Assembly: GCA_024207135.1 (NCBI GenBank)
Contig: CP042428.1
Coordinates: forward strand, 4,464,001-4,528,000
Source: Arthrobacter sp. C2
Lineage (GTDB): Bacteria; Actinomycetota; Actinomycetes; Actinomycetales; Micrococcaceae
DNA length: 64,000 nt
Reading direction: 5' to 3'
Under the pieces are notes generated by a model, which saw only the letters and a program-made list of their open reading frames with translations, was not told where the DNA came from and did no database searches. Positions 1 to 9,173 of this stretch are shown here, piece after piece. Numbering within the stretch: the first letter of the stretch is position 1; every line of letters begins with the position of its first letter. The translations under genes and the position numbers were made by a program.

Positions 1-1187
1 AAGATGATCACCGACAGGCAGACCACCACGAAAGCGGCCAGGATGCCGATGTTGGTCAGGTCGGCGACGGCCTTGATCGGGAAGACTCCCGCCAGCAGTG
101 CGGAGGCGATGCCGGCGATCCAGGTGACCCTTTGGGGAGTTCCGTGGCGGTCGGTCTTGGAGAACCAGCCCGGGAGCAGCCCGTCGCGGCTCATGGAGAA
201 CCAGACGCGGGTGACACCCAGCAGGAAGGTGAGCATCACGGTGAGGATGGACAGGACCGCGAACACGGAGATGATCGTGGCAATGACTCCGAGCCCCACG
301 CCGTTGAACGCGGAGGCGAAGCCGGCGGTCGGGTCGATGTCCCAGTAGTTCTGCATTCCGGTCAGCACCAGGGTGGCGGCCACGTAGAGCAGCATGGCGA
401 TGACCAAGGAGAAGATGATGGCCTTGGGCATGTGCTTCTTGTCGTCGGTGGATTCCTCTGCCGCGGTGCTCATGGCGTCGTAGCCGAAGACCGCGAAGAA
501 CACGGTCGCGGCTCCGGCCATCACGGGGCCGAATCCGGAAGGCATGCACGGGCTGTAGTTCCCGGTGTCGATGTAGAAGATGTCCAGTCCGATGATGAAC
601 AAGATCAACACGACCTTGATCGCGACGGCCACCAGTTCGAAGCGTCCGAAGGCCTTGAAGCCGCGGGAGAGGATCCAGGTGACCAGGACGCAGACGGCGA
701 TGGCGGGGAAGTTGACGATGCCGCCGCGTCCCTCATCGGCGGTGGAGGCTGCCCAGTCGGGCATGTTGAGGCCGATGCCTGCGAGGAAGGCGGAGAAGTA
801 GCCGGAGATGCCGATGGCCACCACGGCCACGATGGCAATGTATTCCAGGATCAGGTCCCAGCCGATGAACCAGCCGATGATTTCCCCGAGGGCCACATAT
901 CCGTAGGTGTAGGCGGAGCCGGCGCGGGGGATCATGCCGGCGAACTCCGCTTAGGACAGGGCCGCGGCCGCGGATGCCAGCCCGGCGATCAGGAAGGAGA
1001 TCAGGACGGCGGGCCCGACGCCGGGTTCGGTGCCGCTGCCGTGGGCCACCAGGCCTGCCAGGGAGAAGATGCCGACGCCGATGATGCCGCCGACACCGAT
1101 TGCGGTCAGTTGCCAGCGTCCGAGGGACTTGTGCAATCCGCTGTGCTTGTTCTCTTCCTCGATCTCGCCGATGGGCTTTCACCGCAT
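1..1187 (-). pseudogene. Amino-acid permease (APC superfamily), disrupted by two nonsense codons; runs off the window
   Basis: The minus strand encodes an APC-family transporter in one continuous frame from an ATG at 1187 (preceded by GGAG) to the left edge. Recognisable parts are the first helix with GVGGIIGVGIF, the AEFAGMIPRAGSAYTYGY segment after helix 2, and several further hydrophobic helices. Two in-frame stops break it: TGA as the third codon (1179-1181) and TAA at 951-953, exactly where the family usually has a tyrosine or similar residue before AEFAG. A fragment from a TTG at 1136 would make only about 61 residues. No frameshift is visible elsewhere. The gene is probably non-functional; sequencing error at two sites is the alternative. 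The C-terminus lies outside the window. Confidence 0.85.
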
Positions 1188-1723
1188 GATGGACTCCTGC
1201 GTTGACGTGTCCAGCATTTCGGCCGCCCGTGACGCAAACGGTCTTGTCAACCCAGTATGCGAGCGTGCCCGCTATTTTTGAAGATCCACATTGCAGGCGG
1301 ACCGGCCGGTATGGGCGCATCGATACTGTCGACCCCGATCCACAGGGTGCAGTGCAGCCCTCGCTAACGCCTTCGTTGGTGGGCCGCCGTCGATGACTGT
1401 GACCGAAGGGGAGCCGTTTCCCGGCAACCACACATCGGCCCACAACGTGGCGCAAACGGACACAACGTGGAGCGGGGAGGGATCCCGCCACTACCAGCCG
1501 TCCGATCAGAACTCGAGCATCATCGGTAAGGTCACCGCGCGTAGCCTCGGTAGGCGGGAGCACCGGTAAGTGCTCCTCGGCTGTCGTCGCTTCAGCAGGG
1601 TTGACAGGAAAGGAAGGAATCACGATGCCGATATTGTCGATTTCATATGTGCTGTTATCGGCGATTGGAGGGGAATATTTCGTTCGCTGATGCCCATTTC
1701 ACTCCAGATCCAACGTGAGTTTT
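1188..1723. other. Intergenic region, no convincing gene
   Basis: No open frame here has both a plausible ribosome-binding site and normal codon use over a useful length. One 21-codon frame (1625-1690, plus strand) has a good AAGGAAGGAA site before its ATG and a hydrophobic sequence beginning MPILSISYVLL; it could be the stub of a lost membrane-protein gene or a leader peptide. ACAACGTGG occurs twice close together near 1444-1470. Confidence 0.4.
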
Positions 1724-1921
1724 CTACGGATTTTTCACGATGTCGATGCGGTGGTCCCCGTGTTGCCAACCGTCTTTCGGATTCATCGCGAACCCTTCCA
1801 CGTAGACGGTTCCGTCTCCGACGCGGCTGGCCTCGAAGACAAATTGCATGGCTCGCGCCAGTGCTCGGGCATCGGTGACATTCTCGTCGCTAAACTCAAT
1901 GGCAATTTTTCTCTGCGGCAT
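1724..1921 (-). CDS. Hypothetical 65-aa protein
   Basis: A small basic-to-neutral protein starting MPQRKIAIEFSDENVTDARALARA and ending in DIVKNP. It has no signal peptide or membrane segment, and I recognise no family. Composition looks like a real soluble protein, with amphipathic helix-like and strand-like segments. However, the ATG at 1921 lacks a strong ribosome-binding site and the local base composition is lower in GC than the surrounding genome. Treat as a possible gene only. Confidence 0.4.
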   Translation of the reverse strand: MPQRKIAIEFSDENVTDARALARAMQFVFEASRVGDGTVYVEGFAMNPKDGWQHGDHRIDIVKNP

Positions 1922-2229
1922 GGACCAAACTTATCTGGTGGTCTGCAGATCGCGGGCGATGGCACGGAATTGTGGCGTAGCATCGATCCGTCGTCGTACC
2001 CGTGGTAGCCGTGGTGTTGTGGTGGGCGTACAGGACGATGCCGACGGTGGTCGTGGGGGTCCCTGGCATACTGGTGTCCCCGGCCATGGAATCTAAAATC
2101 TTGGCGCCTTGTGGACTTGCCGAGCATGCTCATGTCCGAAGGCACAAATTCGACCCGGACGCGCAGTAGACTGGCCGAAAAGACCACGTGGGACGGTTGA
2201 TCCGTCCCCAATCCTTGGGGGAACCAAAC

Positions 2230-4137
2230 TTGATAGAAGTACGCCCACGCTGGGCCAAGACCGTACTTGCGGCTATATCCGCCACTGCCCTCGTCCTGGG
2301 CCTGGGAATGGGCCTGGGCGCTCCCGCGGCAGCGGCTCCCATTGCTGTAACGGCGGTTCCGGCCGCAGTGGAAGCCGATGACGGCAGCCAGATGCGGTTC
2401 AAGGGAAACCCGGATCCGAAAGGTTTCTTCTGCCCGGACCAGCCAGTAACCGCCGGAGAACTCGGGGACTACTGGCAGTGGGAGCCGACGGCCGCACCGC
2501 AACTCGTCTACCAGTGGTACCGCGATGACACCCCGATTGCCGGGGCCAGAACAGACGAATATTGGGTCCAGGGTGTCGATCTGGGACACCGTTTGTGGGT
2601 GGAAGTCATTGCGCAGCCGTTGTTCTCCAACACCGGTGCGGTGACGACTCGCGCTGCGGGCACCAAGAAGGAGGTCAAGCCTTGCGCGGCTTACCCCGTA
2701 GCACCAGGTTATGCATCGGTGGGTGGAAGCAGCGTTGTCGGTGGAACCGTGGAGATAGACGGCCACATCAGTCCGGGCGTCCATGTCGACTATTACTGGA
2801 CCCGCGTCGGGGACGGGCAGCTGATTTCCACCGCGTCGCGGTTGCGACTCGGCTTGGAGCACTACGACCAGGAATTCTCCCTGCGTGCCGTTTTCACCAA
2901 GCAAGGTGCATGGCCTGTGGAGAGAATTTACCAGACGTTCGGAGTCAGCCCCGCGGACCTAGTGGCCAAGTCTGAATCCACAATCACGGGGGCCCTGCGC
3001 ACCGGGGCGAAGCTCACCGTAAAGGATGGCAAATTCAATGTAGCCGGGGTCCATCTGGACCATTTCCAGTGGCACCGCAACGGGCAACCGATCAAGGGCG
3101 CCACCAGCAGGTCATACACCTTGACCCATGCCGATGCCGGCAAGCGGATGTACGTGACGATGGAGGCGTTCGCGCACGGCTACACCAATATCTCAACCTG
3201 GGCAGGGGAGACGACGACGGTTTCCGGCGGCAGCCTGTTGGCCAAGGGCAAGCCGACCATCAGCGGGACCGCCAGCGCGGGGTTGGCAGTCGCAGTGACG
3301 AAGGGGTCGTGGAACTTTGCCCCGACGTCGTATTCCTACCAGTGGTACCGCAGCGGCAAGGCGATTAAGGGTGCCACGAAACCCACCTACAAGCTGACCG
3401 GCACGGATGTCGGCCGGAAGATCACGGCGAAGGTGACCGCCAAGCGGTATGGATACAAGACGGGATCCGCCACCACTGCCGCGCGGACGGTGTCCAGTGC
3501 GGCGATCAAGCCGGTGGGCAAGCCGAAGATCAGCGGGACCATCCGCCGGGGGTCAACGGTCACGGCGACGAAGGGGTCCTGGAACATCACCCCGACGTCG
3601 TACGCCTACCAGTGGTATCGCGGTGGCAAGGCAATCAAGGGCGCGACGAAGCCCAAGTACAAAATCACCACCACGGATATCGGCCGGAAGATCACGGCGA
3701 AGGTGTCCGCCAAGCGTCACGGTTTCGGGACGGGGTCGGCCACGACCGCCGCGCGGACGGCGGCCGGCACGGCGTTCAAGTCAGTGGGCAGGCCGAAGAT
3801 CAGTGGCACGAAGAAGGTTGGCTATACGCTGACCGCCAAGCCCGGAATTGCCTCGCCACAGGCGACGTCCTACTCCTACCAGTGGTATCGCGACGGCAAG
3901 GCCATCAAGGGGGCCACCAAAAAGGCCTACAAGCTGCGTGCCGCCGACGAGGGGAGCGACATGACCGTGAAGGTCGCCGCGAAACGTGCCCACTATTCGA
4001 GCACTTCGCGCACCAGCCATACGGCTGTCGTGGCGTGGGGTCCGGCCCCCGATTCCGGCGGATCCGGCGGGCATTCCTCCGGCAAGGCCCCGAACCGCTG
4101 CTACTACCCTGGCGGACGGGACTTCTACTACTGCTAG
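2230..4137 (+). CDS. Secreted protein with tandem WYR-type Ig-like repeats
   Basis: A 635-aa exported protein. A TTG start at 2230 is preferred because GGGGGA sits about seven bases upstream; an upstream GTG (2188) would add 14 residues. The N-terminus is a classic signal peptide (basic IEVRPRWAK, hydrophobic stretch, cleavage near GAPAAAA). The body holds at least five repeats of roughly 80-90 residues, each with a YQWYR.GKAIKGAT core followed by a YKL / GRKITAKV motif. These repeats are common in Micrococcaceae cell-surface or secreted enzymes, where they accompany catalytic domains. No catalytic domain is visible, so an adhesive or wall-binding role is inferred. The tail is Gly/Ser-rich and ends with three cysteines near the C-terminus (NRCYYPGG...FYYC), which may form a disulfide. 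Confidence 0.85.
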   Translation: MIEVRPRWAKTVLAAISATALVLGLGMGLGAPAAAAPIAVTAVPAAVEADDGSQMRFKGNPDPKGFFCPDQPVTAGELGDYWQWEPTAAPQLVYQWYRDDTPIAGARTDEYWVQGVDLGHRLWVEVIAQPLFSNTGAVTTRAAGTKKEVKPCAAYPVAPGYASVGGSSVVGGTVEIDGHISPGVHVDYYWTRVGDGQLISTASRLRLGLEHYDQEFSLRAVFTKQGAWPVERIYQTFGVSPADLVAKSESTITGALRTGAKLTVKDGKFNVAGVHLDHFQWHRNGQPIKGATSRSYTLTHADAGKRMYVTMEAFAHGYTNISTWAGETTTVSGGSLLAKGKPTISGTASAGLAVAVTKGSWNFAPTSYSYQWYRSGKAIKGATKPTYKLTGTDVGRKITAKVTAKRYGYKTGSATTAARTVSSAAIKPVGKPKISGTIRRGSTVTATKGSWNITPTSYAYQWYRGGKAIKGATKPKYKITTTDIGRKITAKVSAKRHGFGTGSATTAARTAAGTAFKSVGRPKISGTKKVGYTLTAKPGIASPQATSYSYQWYRDGKAIKGATKKAYKLRAADEGSDMTVKVAAKRAHYSSTSRTSHTAVVAWGPAPDSGGSGGHSSGKAPNRCYYPGGRDFYYC

Positions 4138-4191
4138 CGTCGGTGAGGAGGGGTGCCGGCAGTAGCGTGTGACCGTTCTGAGCAAAAAAGC

Positions 4192-4233
4192 TGAGTAGGT
4201 TGTGGTCCACTGTCTTGGACCACAACCTACTCA
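4192..4233 (-). terminator. 18-bp perfect hairpin, terminator for the leftward helicase gene
   Basis: The arms 4192-4209 and 4216-4233 are exact inverted complements with a 6-nt loop. On the minus strand the hairpin is followed by a run of six T (from the A-run at 4184-4189), so it fits a rho-independent terminator for the gene at 4470-8621. In the plus direction it lacks a U-tract but still lies just after the secreted-protein gene. Confidence 0.75.
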
Positions 4234-4469
4234 GGGGGATCGATCTTTTACGGGCGAACGGCGATGCAAGGGGCAGGCCACGTCTCCGTTGGTTCTTGCC
4301 GTGATGCGCACAGGGCAAGATATCACCCTGGTGAAACAACGGAAGTGCCACTATTGAATGGGTAGTGGCTCGCCCGAGACGGGAGGAAAGCACCCTGTCA
4401 TATGGCCCACTTACAGTGGTGGCGGCATTGTTTCAGGGAGGGGCCAGGTGGGGCTGTAAGGCGCAATGG

Positions 4470-7400
4470 CTATGGCCGGCTTTCCAGAAGGTCGGCGTTT
4501 CGTTGTGCTCCTTCGATGGCAGCGACGATATTACGGCCGCGGGAGGAGAAACCGAGTTCTTTCATTGTTGCCAGAAGCTCATCTTCTGCACTGCGGATTT
4601 TTCCGTCGCTTCGGATATGCATCACGAGGTCTAGCAACACGCCGGACGGATAGGTTCGTATCGGATTTCCGGGTGTGAAATGTGGTTTTGGCTTGGTCCT
4701 CGACTGCTCAATGACCCTCCAGGTTTTCTCAGCAACGTTCGATGGGTCTGGGGTGCTTATCGAAACCTTTATGTCAGGTTGTGTATGGGCAAGGGCTGCC
4801 GTTACCGCCTCTTGGACCTTTCGAACCTCGGCTTCGGCATTATTGAACCAGTCGGTACTCCAGATGCGATGGAAAGTCCAACCTCGCCGTTCCAGGAGAT
4901 CCTGTCGCAGGCGGTCTCGTTCACGGGCAACGTGCCCCGAATGGTACGAAGCGCCATCTGCCTCGATAGCCAGAATGTGCCGACCGAGAAAATCAGGGTG
5001 GCGAACTGCAAAATCAATCCGATAGGCTCCCACGCCTACTTGGGCATCAAGCTGGAGGCCTGCCTCCGTGAGCCGATCCCGGACATCAATTTCGAAGGGA
5101 TTCAGCGGCATGGTGTTATCCGGTCCGCCATGGAGTTCCTTGCCTCCGGAAGAGACAAAGCGCAGGAAGCGGTACATGAGTTTGAAACCTGCAGAAGCAT
5201 GTGCGTCCTCGGCGATGTCGTCCAGGGTAAAGCTGGATACGAGAGTCATGCGGCGCCTGGCACGGCTGATTGCCACATTGAGCCGGCGTTCTCCTCCTTC
5301 CTTAAGGAGCGGACCCCACAAGTACCGCATTTTTCCATCTATGCCTTTGCCGTATCCCACGGTGAGAATAATGGCGTCCCTTTCATCGCCCTGGACCCTT
5401 TCAATGCTCTTGACAAAGAAACTCTCATCGTAGCCAGAGAGGGCTGCTTCAAATTCAGGATCCTGAACCCGGGCACGATCGAGGGCCATCTCGATGCGGT
5501 TTTGGTGTTTGATACCGAACGCGATCACGCCCAGTGATTCCGTGGGACGCTCTCGAACGTGCTCCTTGACCAACTGAACGACTTTTTCAACTTCCGCAAC
5601 AGGACTGTTGGTCGTTTGGCCAATGCCCTCACTGGGCTCGACGGCAACGTGCCGGAGGGCATCAAGTGCGTCCGCAGCCGGAAAGGTCGTGAGCGAACCG
5701 CTATAGACGTGCGCGTTGGAAACCGCGATCAGCCTTTCGTCCCGGGAACGATAGTGCCACAGAAGACTCCTCGACTGGCCCACCAAGAGCCGCTCCATGG
5801 CGAAAAGGATGCTCTCGGCGTCCTTCGTAAGGGAACCCGTTGGCCTGCTGGGCTTGAGCGCCGGTTCTTCAACGGCATTCAGAGCGCCGTCTTCCTCCGG
5901 GCCTGATTCATCTGGGCCGTTTCCATTTGGTAGTTCCGGCAGGTCTTCAAGAACCTTGCTGAAGAACTCGGTGGGGGGAAGCTGCCGACTGTCACCGGCA
6001 ACGATGGCCTGGTTGGCGCGCAGCAGAGCAGGGATCGCGTCGGAGGGCTTGATCTGGCTGGCCTCGTCGAAAATCACGACATCAAAACACTGCTCAGCGG
6101 GCAGGAGCCTCGAAACCTGCAGCGGGCTCATCGCCCATACGGGCTTGGCTGCACGGATGACGGTGGGTGCCTCGCTAAAGAACGTTCGGACGGAACGAAA
6201 GTTCCTTTTTTTCGTCAGTTCCGTCTTGAGTGTGGCGTGTTCCTCTGGGTGATGATCCAGGGCAGTCTTTAGGCGCTCCGCGACGAGGCGCCGAATGCGG
6301 GCAGAATTTGCAGCCATGTGGTCCATGTCGGAGCGAATGAATTTTCTTCTCGCTGACTCCAGCTCGCGGCCAGAGACACCAGCGAGCCCGGGGTCGGTCA
6401 TTTCCGCATCTTCGAGAATCGACGAGTACACGACCCAGCGCAGGACCTCAGAGGGCCGGCCCCCCAGGTGTCCGTGTTGCGCCATGTCGGCACGGATGCT
6501 CCCGACAACAGTCGCCAGCCCCGCCTGTGAAAGCCGGGCTTCGAGATCGAACGCGCGGGGGAAATTCATGCGCGCCGGGTGATTTGCAAGTGACTGCAGG
6601 AACGGTGCCAGGTCAGCGAGGAGCATCTCATCGAAATCGATGTGCTGAAGTGCTGCCTGAAGCCGGGCGAGCCTGCCCCGGAGCGACTTTGCAGCGTCCA
6701 CAAAAAGGAGATGGTCAGGTGTTGCTTGAGCTACGCCGTGGCCGTTCCACGTGTCTCGAATGTGGACTGCCCGAATAATCCATTGGTGAATCGCTGCACG
6801 GTCGAGGGCTGGGTTCAACGCTGCAGCTTTTTTGTTGAACTGGCGTCGTTCCTTCCAACTAAATCGTTGCGCGGACGCCTTCTTGAACGCCCTGTCAGTG
6901 GCACACAGCAGACCGTGAAGTTCGTCGCTGGTGCGTTCCAAGGAAAGTGCTTCCGGAACGGCATTCTGGACAGCAGCCAGCTCTTCGATCCGTGAAACCA
7001 GGGCATCGATTTCGGGCCATTTGGAAGGGGACGGAACCCCCATGTCCGCACAGGTTTTCGCCAGCGACGCGAGAAGCGAGGGAACTTCGGTTGCGGACAT
7101 GTCCCGAGCAACATCGGTTCCGTTGCTAACAGCCTCGCGGGTGTTCACGGCCTGGGGATTCCAGCCCGGTGACAGGTGCCACTGCGGTTCAAGGGCACCG
7201 AGCTCCAACAGATTATCGAGAGCCGCTTCAAATTCGGTCAGGCTTGATGCTGTCCATGTGGTGAACGTTGTCGCTGGCAGTCGGATCTGGCTCCTGGCAG
7301 CGGGCGGGATGCCGGGAAGTTGCGAACGCAACCATGAAACAGAAACGCCCCACCCTCGGGTGGGCTTGGAAAGTGCGTCATTGTGGCTCACAAGACGGTC

Positions 7401-8621
7401 GCGAGACTGCGTCATAGTGAATTCCAAGGCGGCCACGTCGGGTACACCCGTGTTCTGTTGCAACTCCAGAACATTTCGGAGCTCATCTGCGACAAAGCGT
7501 CGGGACGAGGAAGCTGCAAATAGATCGAGCACCAAATGCTCGAGGTGCGCGCCCTTGAGCCTGTCCAAGACAGCGGTAATGGCCGCCCGCTTCTGGGCTA
7601 CGAAGAGCACTTTCTTGTCTGCGGCCACCAACGATGCAATGGTGTTGGCGATTGTTTGGCTTTTCCCTGTTCCAGGGGGGCCCTGAACTACCAGGCTGCT
7701 GCCGCCAACCGCAGCGTTGATCACATAGCTCTGGCTGGAGTCGGCATCGAGAATAAGAAATTCGGCATCAACCGGGGAGTAATCAGGTCCCGACTCGCGA
7801 AGATCCAGCTTTTGGCCCCTGATACGGGAAGCTGCAGCAGGATCTCCGGCCAGGGCTGAAACGAGATCGGACGATGCGAGAGCCTCAAGGTTGTCGATGT
7901 CAGCGACCATGGGCTGCTTCAGGTAGGTAAATGCGCCCAGATAGTGATGGGACTCGATTCTGAAATCAGCAACATCCCTGCACGCGGCTTCTATCGCCTT
8001 AAGCATTTCATTCGCACTCTGTGGGGATCCGTTGTCGAGGTCAAGGATTGATTCTTCGTCCAGGCGAAAGCGGTCCGCATTCATGACGTGTACGAGCACG
8101 CTATTCAGTGAGAAGTCTTCATCAAGACGCAGTTCCCACGAGTCTTGGGCACCTCTCTTGCGTGAAAGTTCCAGCGCGCGCAGAAGCACCGGGGCGGAGG
8201 GAAGCGTGTAGTTTCGCTTCTTTGCGTTTCCCTCTCCCGGATTTGCTGCTTGGTCGGCTTCTGCAGCAATGATGGCTTCGCTTGCCGTCGGATCCCATGT
8301 GGCGGTCCCCACGGCCATGAATGCCACGGGAACCCCGAATTCTTCCTGGGCTTCGCGCTGCTTTCGGGCAAGCGCAGTGCAGGCCCGTTGCGCCTTTCGC
8401 AGAGATTCGGCATTCACAAAGAGCTCATTGAGCCGAACCGTTTTGCCGGAATAGAGCTTGGCGGATGCCGATTCAGGCATTGCGTCGAACTGTATCGTCG
8501 ACGCATTCGGACGGAAATAAAGAAGTCGGTTGTTTCCACCAACGTCAATCAGGGACGTGCGCCACTCGTTGGACGCTGTAGTAATGGCCCTGGAAACAGA
8601 CTCCTGCATACTCATATCCAA
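4470..8621 (-). CDS. DUF4011-type SF1 helicase with C-terminal Vsr/MTES_1575-like nuclease domain
   Basis: A 1383-aa cytoplasmic protein. Residues about 15-50 carry the DUF4011 signature (W...LIDVGGNNRLLYFR). A superfamily-1 helicase follows: Walker A GPPGTGKS near residue 313, DEASQ (motif II) near 848, motif III GDSRQLPP, then RVQGDERD and NVAISRARRRM. The last ~200 residues resemble the REase_MTES_1575/DUF559 fold: a basic-aromatic region with YRIDFAV, then AIEADGASYHS and RRGWTFHRIWSTDWF. This COG1112-like helicase plus nuclease architecture is known from phage-defence contexts, so a role in degrading foreign nucleic acid is inferred. TTG 8621, ATG 8615 and ATG 8609 are all possible starts, with weak ribosome sites. 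It appears monocistronic, between non-coding stretches. Confidence 0.85.
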   Translation of the reverse strand: MDMSMQESVSRAITTASNEWRTSLIDVGGNNRLLYFRPNASTIQFDAMPESASAKLYSGKTVRLNELFVNAESLRKAQRACTALARKQREAQEEFGVPVAFMAVGTATWDPTASEAIIAAEADQAANPGEGNAKKRNYTLPSAPVLLRALELSRKRGAQDSWELRLDEDFSLNSVLVHVMNADRFRLDEESILDLDNGSPQSANEMLKAIEAACRDVADFRIESHHYLGAFTYLKQPMVADIDNLEALASSDLVSALAGDPAAASRIRGQKLDLRESGPDYSPVDAEFLILDADSSQSYVINAAVGGSSLVVQGPPGTGKSQTIANTIASLVAADKKVLFVAQKRAAITAVLDRLKGAHLEHLVLDLFAASSSRRFVADELRNVLELQQNTGVPDVAALEFTMTQSRDRLVSHNDALSKPTRGWGVSVSWLRSQLPGIPPAARSQIRLPATTFTTWTASSLTEFEAALDNLLELGALEPQWHLSPGWNPQAVNTREAVSNGTDVARDMSATEVPSLLASLAKTCADMGVPSPSKWPEIDALVSRIEELAAVQNAVPEALSLERTSDELHGLLCATDRAFKKASAQRFSWKERRQFNKKAAALNPALDRAAIHQWIIRAVHIRDTWNGHGVAQATPDHLLFVDAAKSLRGRLARLQAALQHIDFDEMLLADLAPFLQSLANHPARMNFPRAFDLEARLSQAGLATVVGSIRADMAQHGHLGGRPSEVLRWVVYSSILEDAEMTDPGLAGVSGRELESARRKFIRSDMDHMAANSARIRRLVAERLKTALDHHPEEHATLKTELTKKRNFRSVRTFFSEAPTVIRAAKPVWAMSPLQVSRLLPAEQCFDVVIFDEASQIKPSDAIPALLRANQAIVAGDSRQLPPTEFFSKVLEDLPELPNGNGPDESGPEEDGALNAVEEPALKPSRPTGSLTKDAESILFAMERLLVGQSRSLLWHYRSRDERLIAVSNAHVYSGSLTTFPAADALDALRHVAVEPSEGIGQTTNSPVAEVEKVVQLVKEHVRERPTESLGVIAFGIKHQNRIEMALDRARVQDPEFEAALSGYDESFFVKSIERVQGDERDAIILTVGYGKGIDGKMRYLWGPLLKEGGERRLNVAISRARRRMTLVSSFTLDDIAEDAHASAGFKLMYRFLRFVSSGGKELHGGPDNTMPLNPFEIDVRDRLTEAGLQLDAQVGVGAYRIDFAVRHPDFLGRHILAIEADGASYHSGHVARERDRLRQDLLERRGWTFHRIWSTDWFNNAEAEVRKVQEAVTAALAHTQPDIKVSISTPDPSNVAEKTWRVIEQSRTKPKPHFTPGNPIRTYPSGVLLDLVMHIRSDGKIRSAEDELLATMKELGFSSRGRNIVAAIEGAQRNADLLESRP

Positions 8622-9173
8622 ACTTTTTCGATAGGTGGCGGATATTGCTTAACGAATCCTCCCAAAATACTCTGAAGCATCTTGATCCTGAAAAGCATGT
8701 CCTGAAGCGAAAGTACATGCTGTTCGCGCTTTAAGACCGTCTTCAGAATCCGTGATCGGTACAGTTGGCAGCCGCCCACAGGGATTGCTTACCTTGTGCG
8801 GACCTCCGCCCCGGCGACGCCCAGGAGATCTGTACGCCGTTCACGAACCGGCCCGAGACCAAGGAGGTCGGCTCCCAATCCAAAGGATCAAGCAGCGCCA
8901 CGGCGTGAACGCCGGCGGGCCATGCCGGGAGGGGATGAAGGCCGGCCCCGACTGGGCGATGCGCCGGGAGAGAGTGTCCGCGCGGAGACAAAATTGAATA
9001 CGAGACGCTGACCAACCACAAGAACGCCACAGAGTACGCCGAGTCTCTGCCTGCCGAAACCTGACCCCGGAGTAACGCATCAGCTACTCCCTGCCGATTG
9101 ACAGGGAGTTCCACTAGCCCCGACGTACTGGCGTCTTAGAACAAAAATAAACTAAGAAGCGCCATACGCCGCG
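8622..9173. other. Gene-poor stretch between two helicase genes
   Basis: Several short frames exist on both strands, but none shows a good start, codon bias and recognisable sequence together. A plus-strand frame around 9000-9062 reads like coding sequence (EYETLTNHKNATEYAESL) but has stops shortly before and after, so it may be a gene relic. It probably contains the promoter of the leftward helicase gene. Confidence 0.4.

Noticed and set aside
132-1205. Long plus-strand open frame of 357 codons
   Set aside because: It is antisense to the permease; its Gly/Asp/His-rich product is a GC-frame artefact.
1783-2904. Minus-strand open frame of 373 codons
   Set aside because: Overlaps the signal peptide and repeats of the secreted protein in a shadow frame, with no domain recognised.
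4680-5537. Plus-strand 285-codon frame within the 1383-aa helicase gene
   Set aside because: Antisense shadow of a gene with clear helicase motifs.
8752-8997. 81-codon plus-strand frame between the two helicase genes
   Set aside because: No ribosome site, Arg/Pro-rich random composition, no homology visible.
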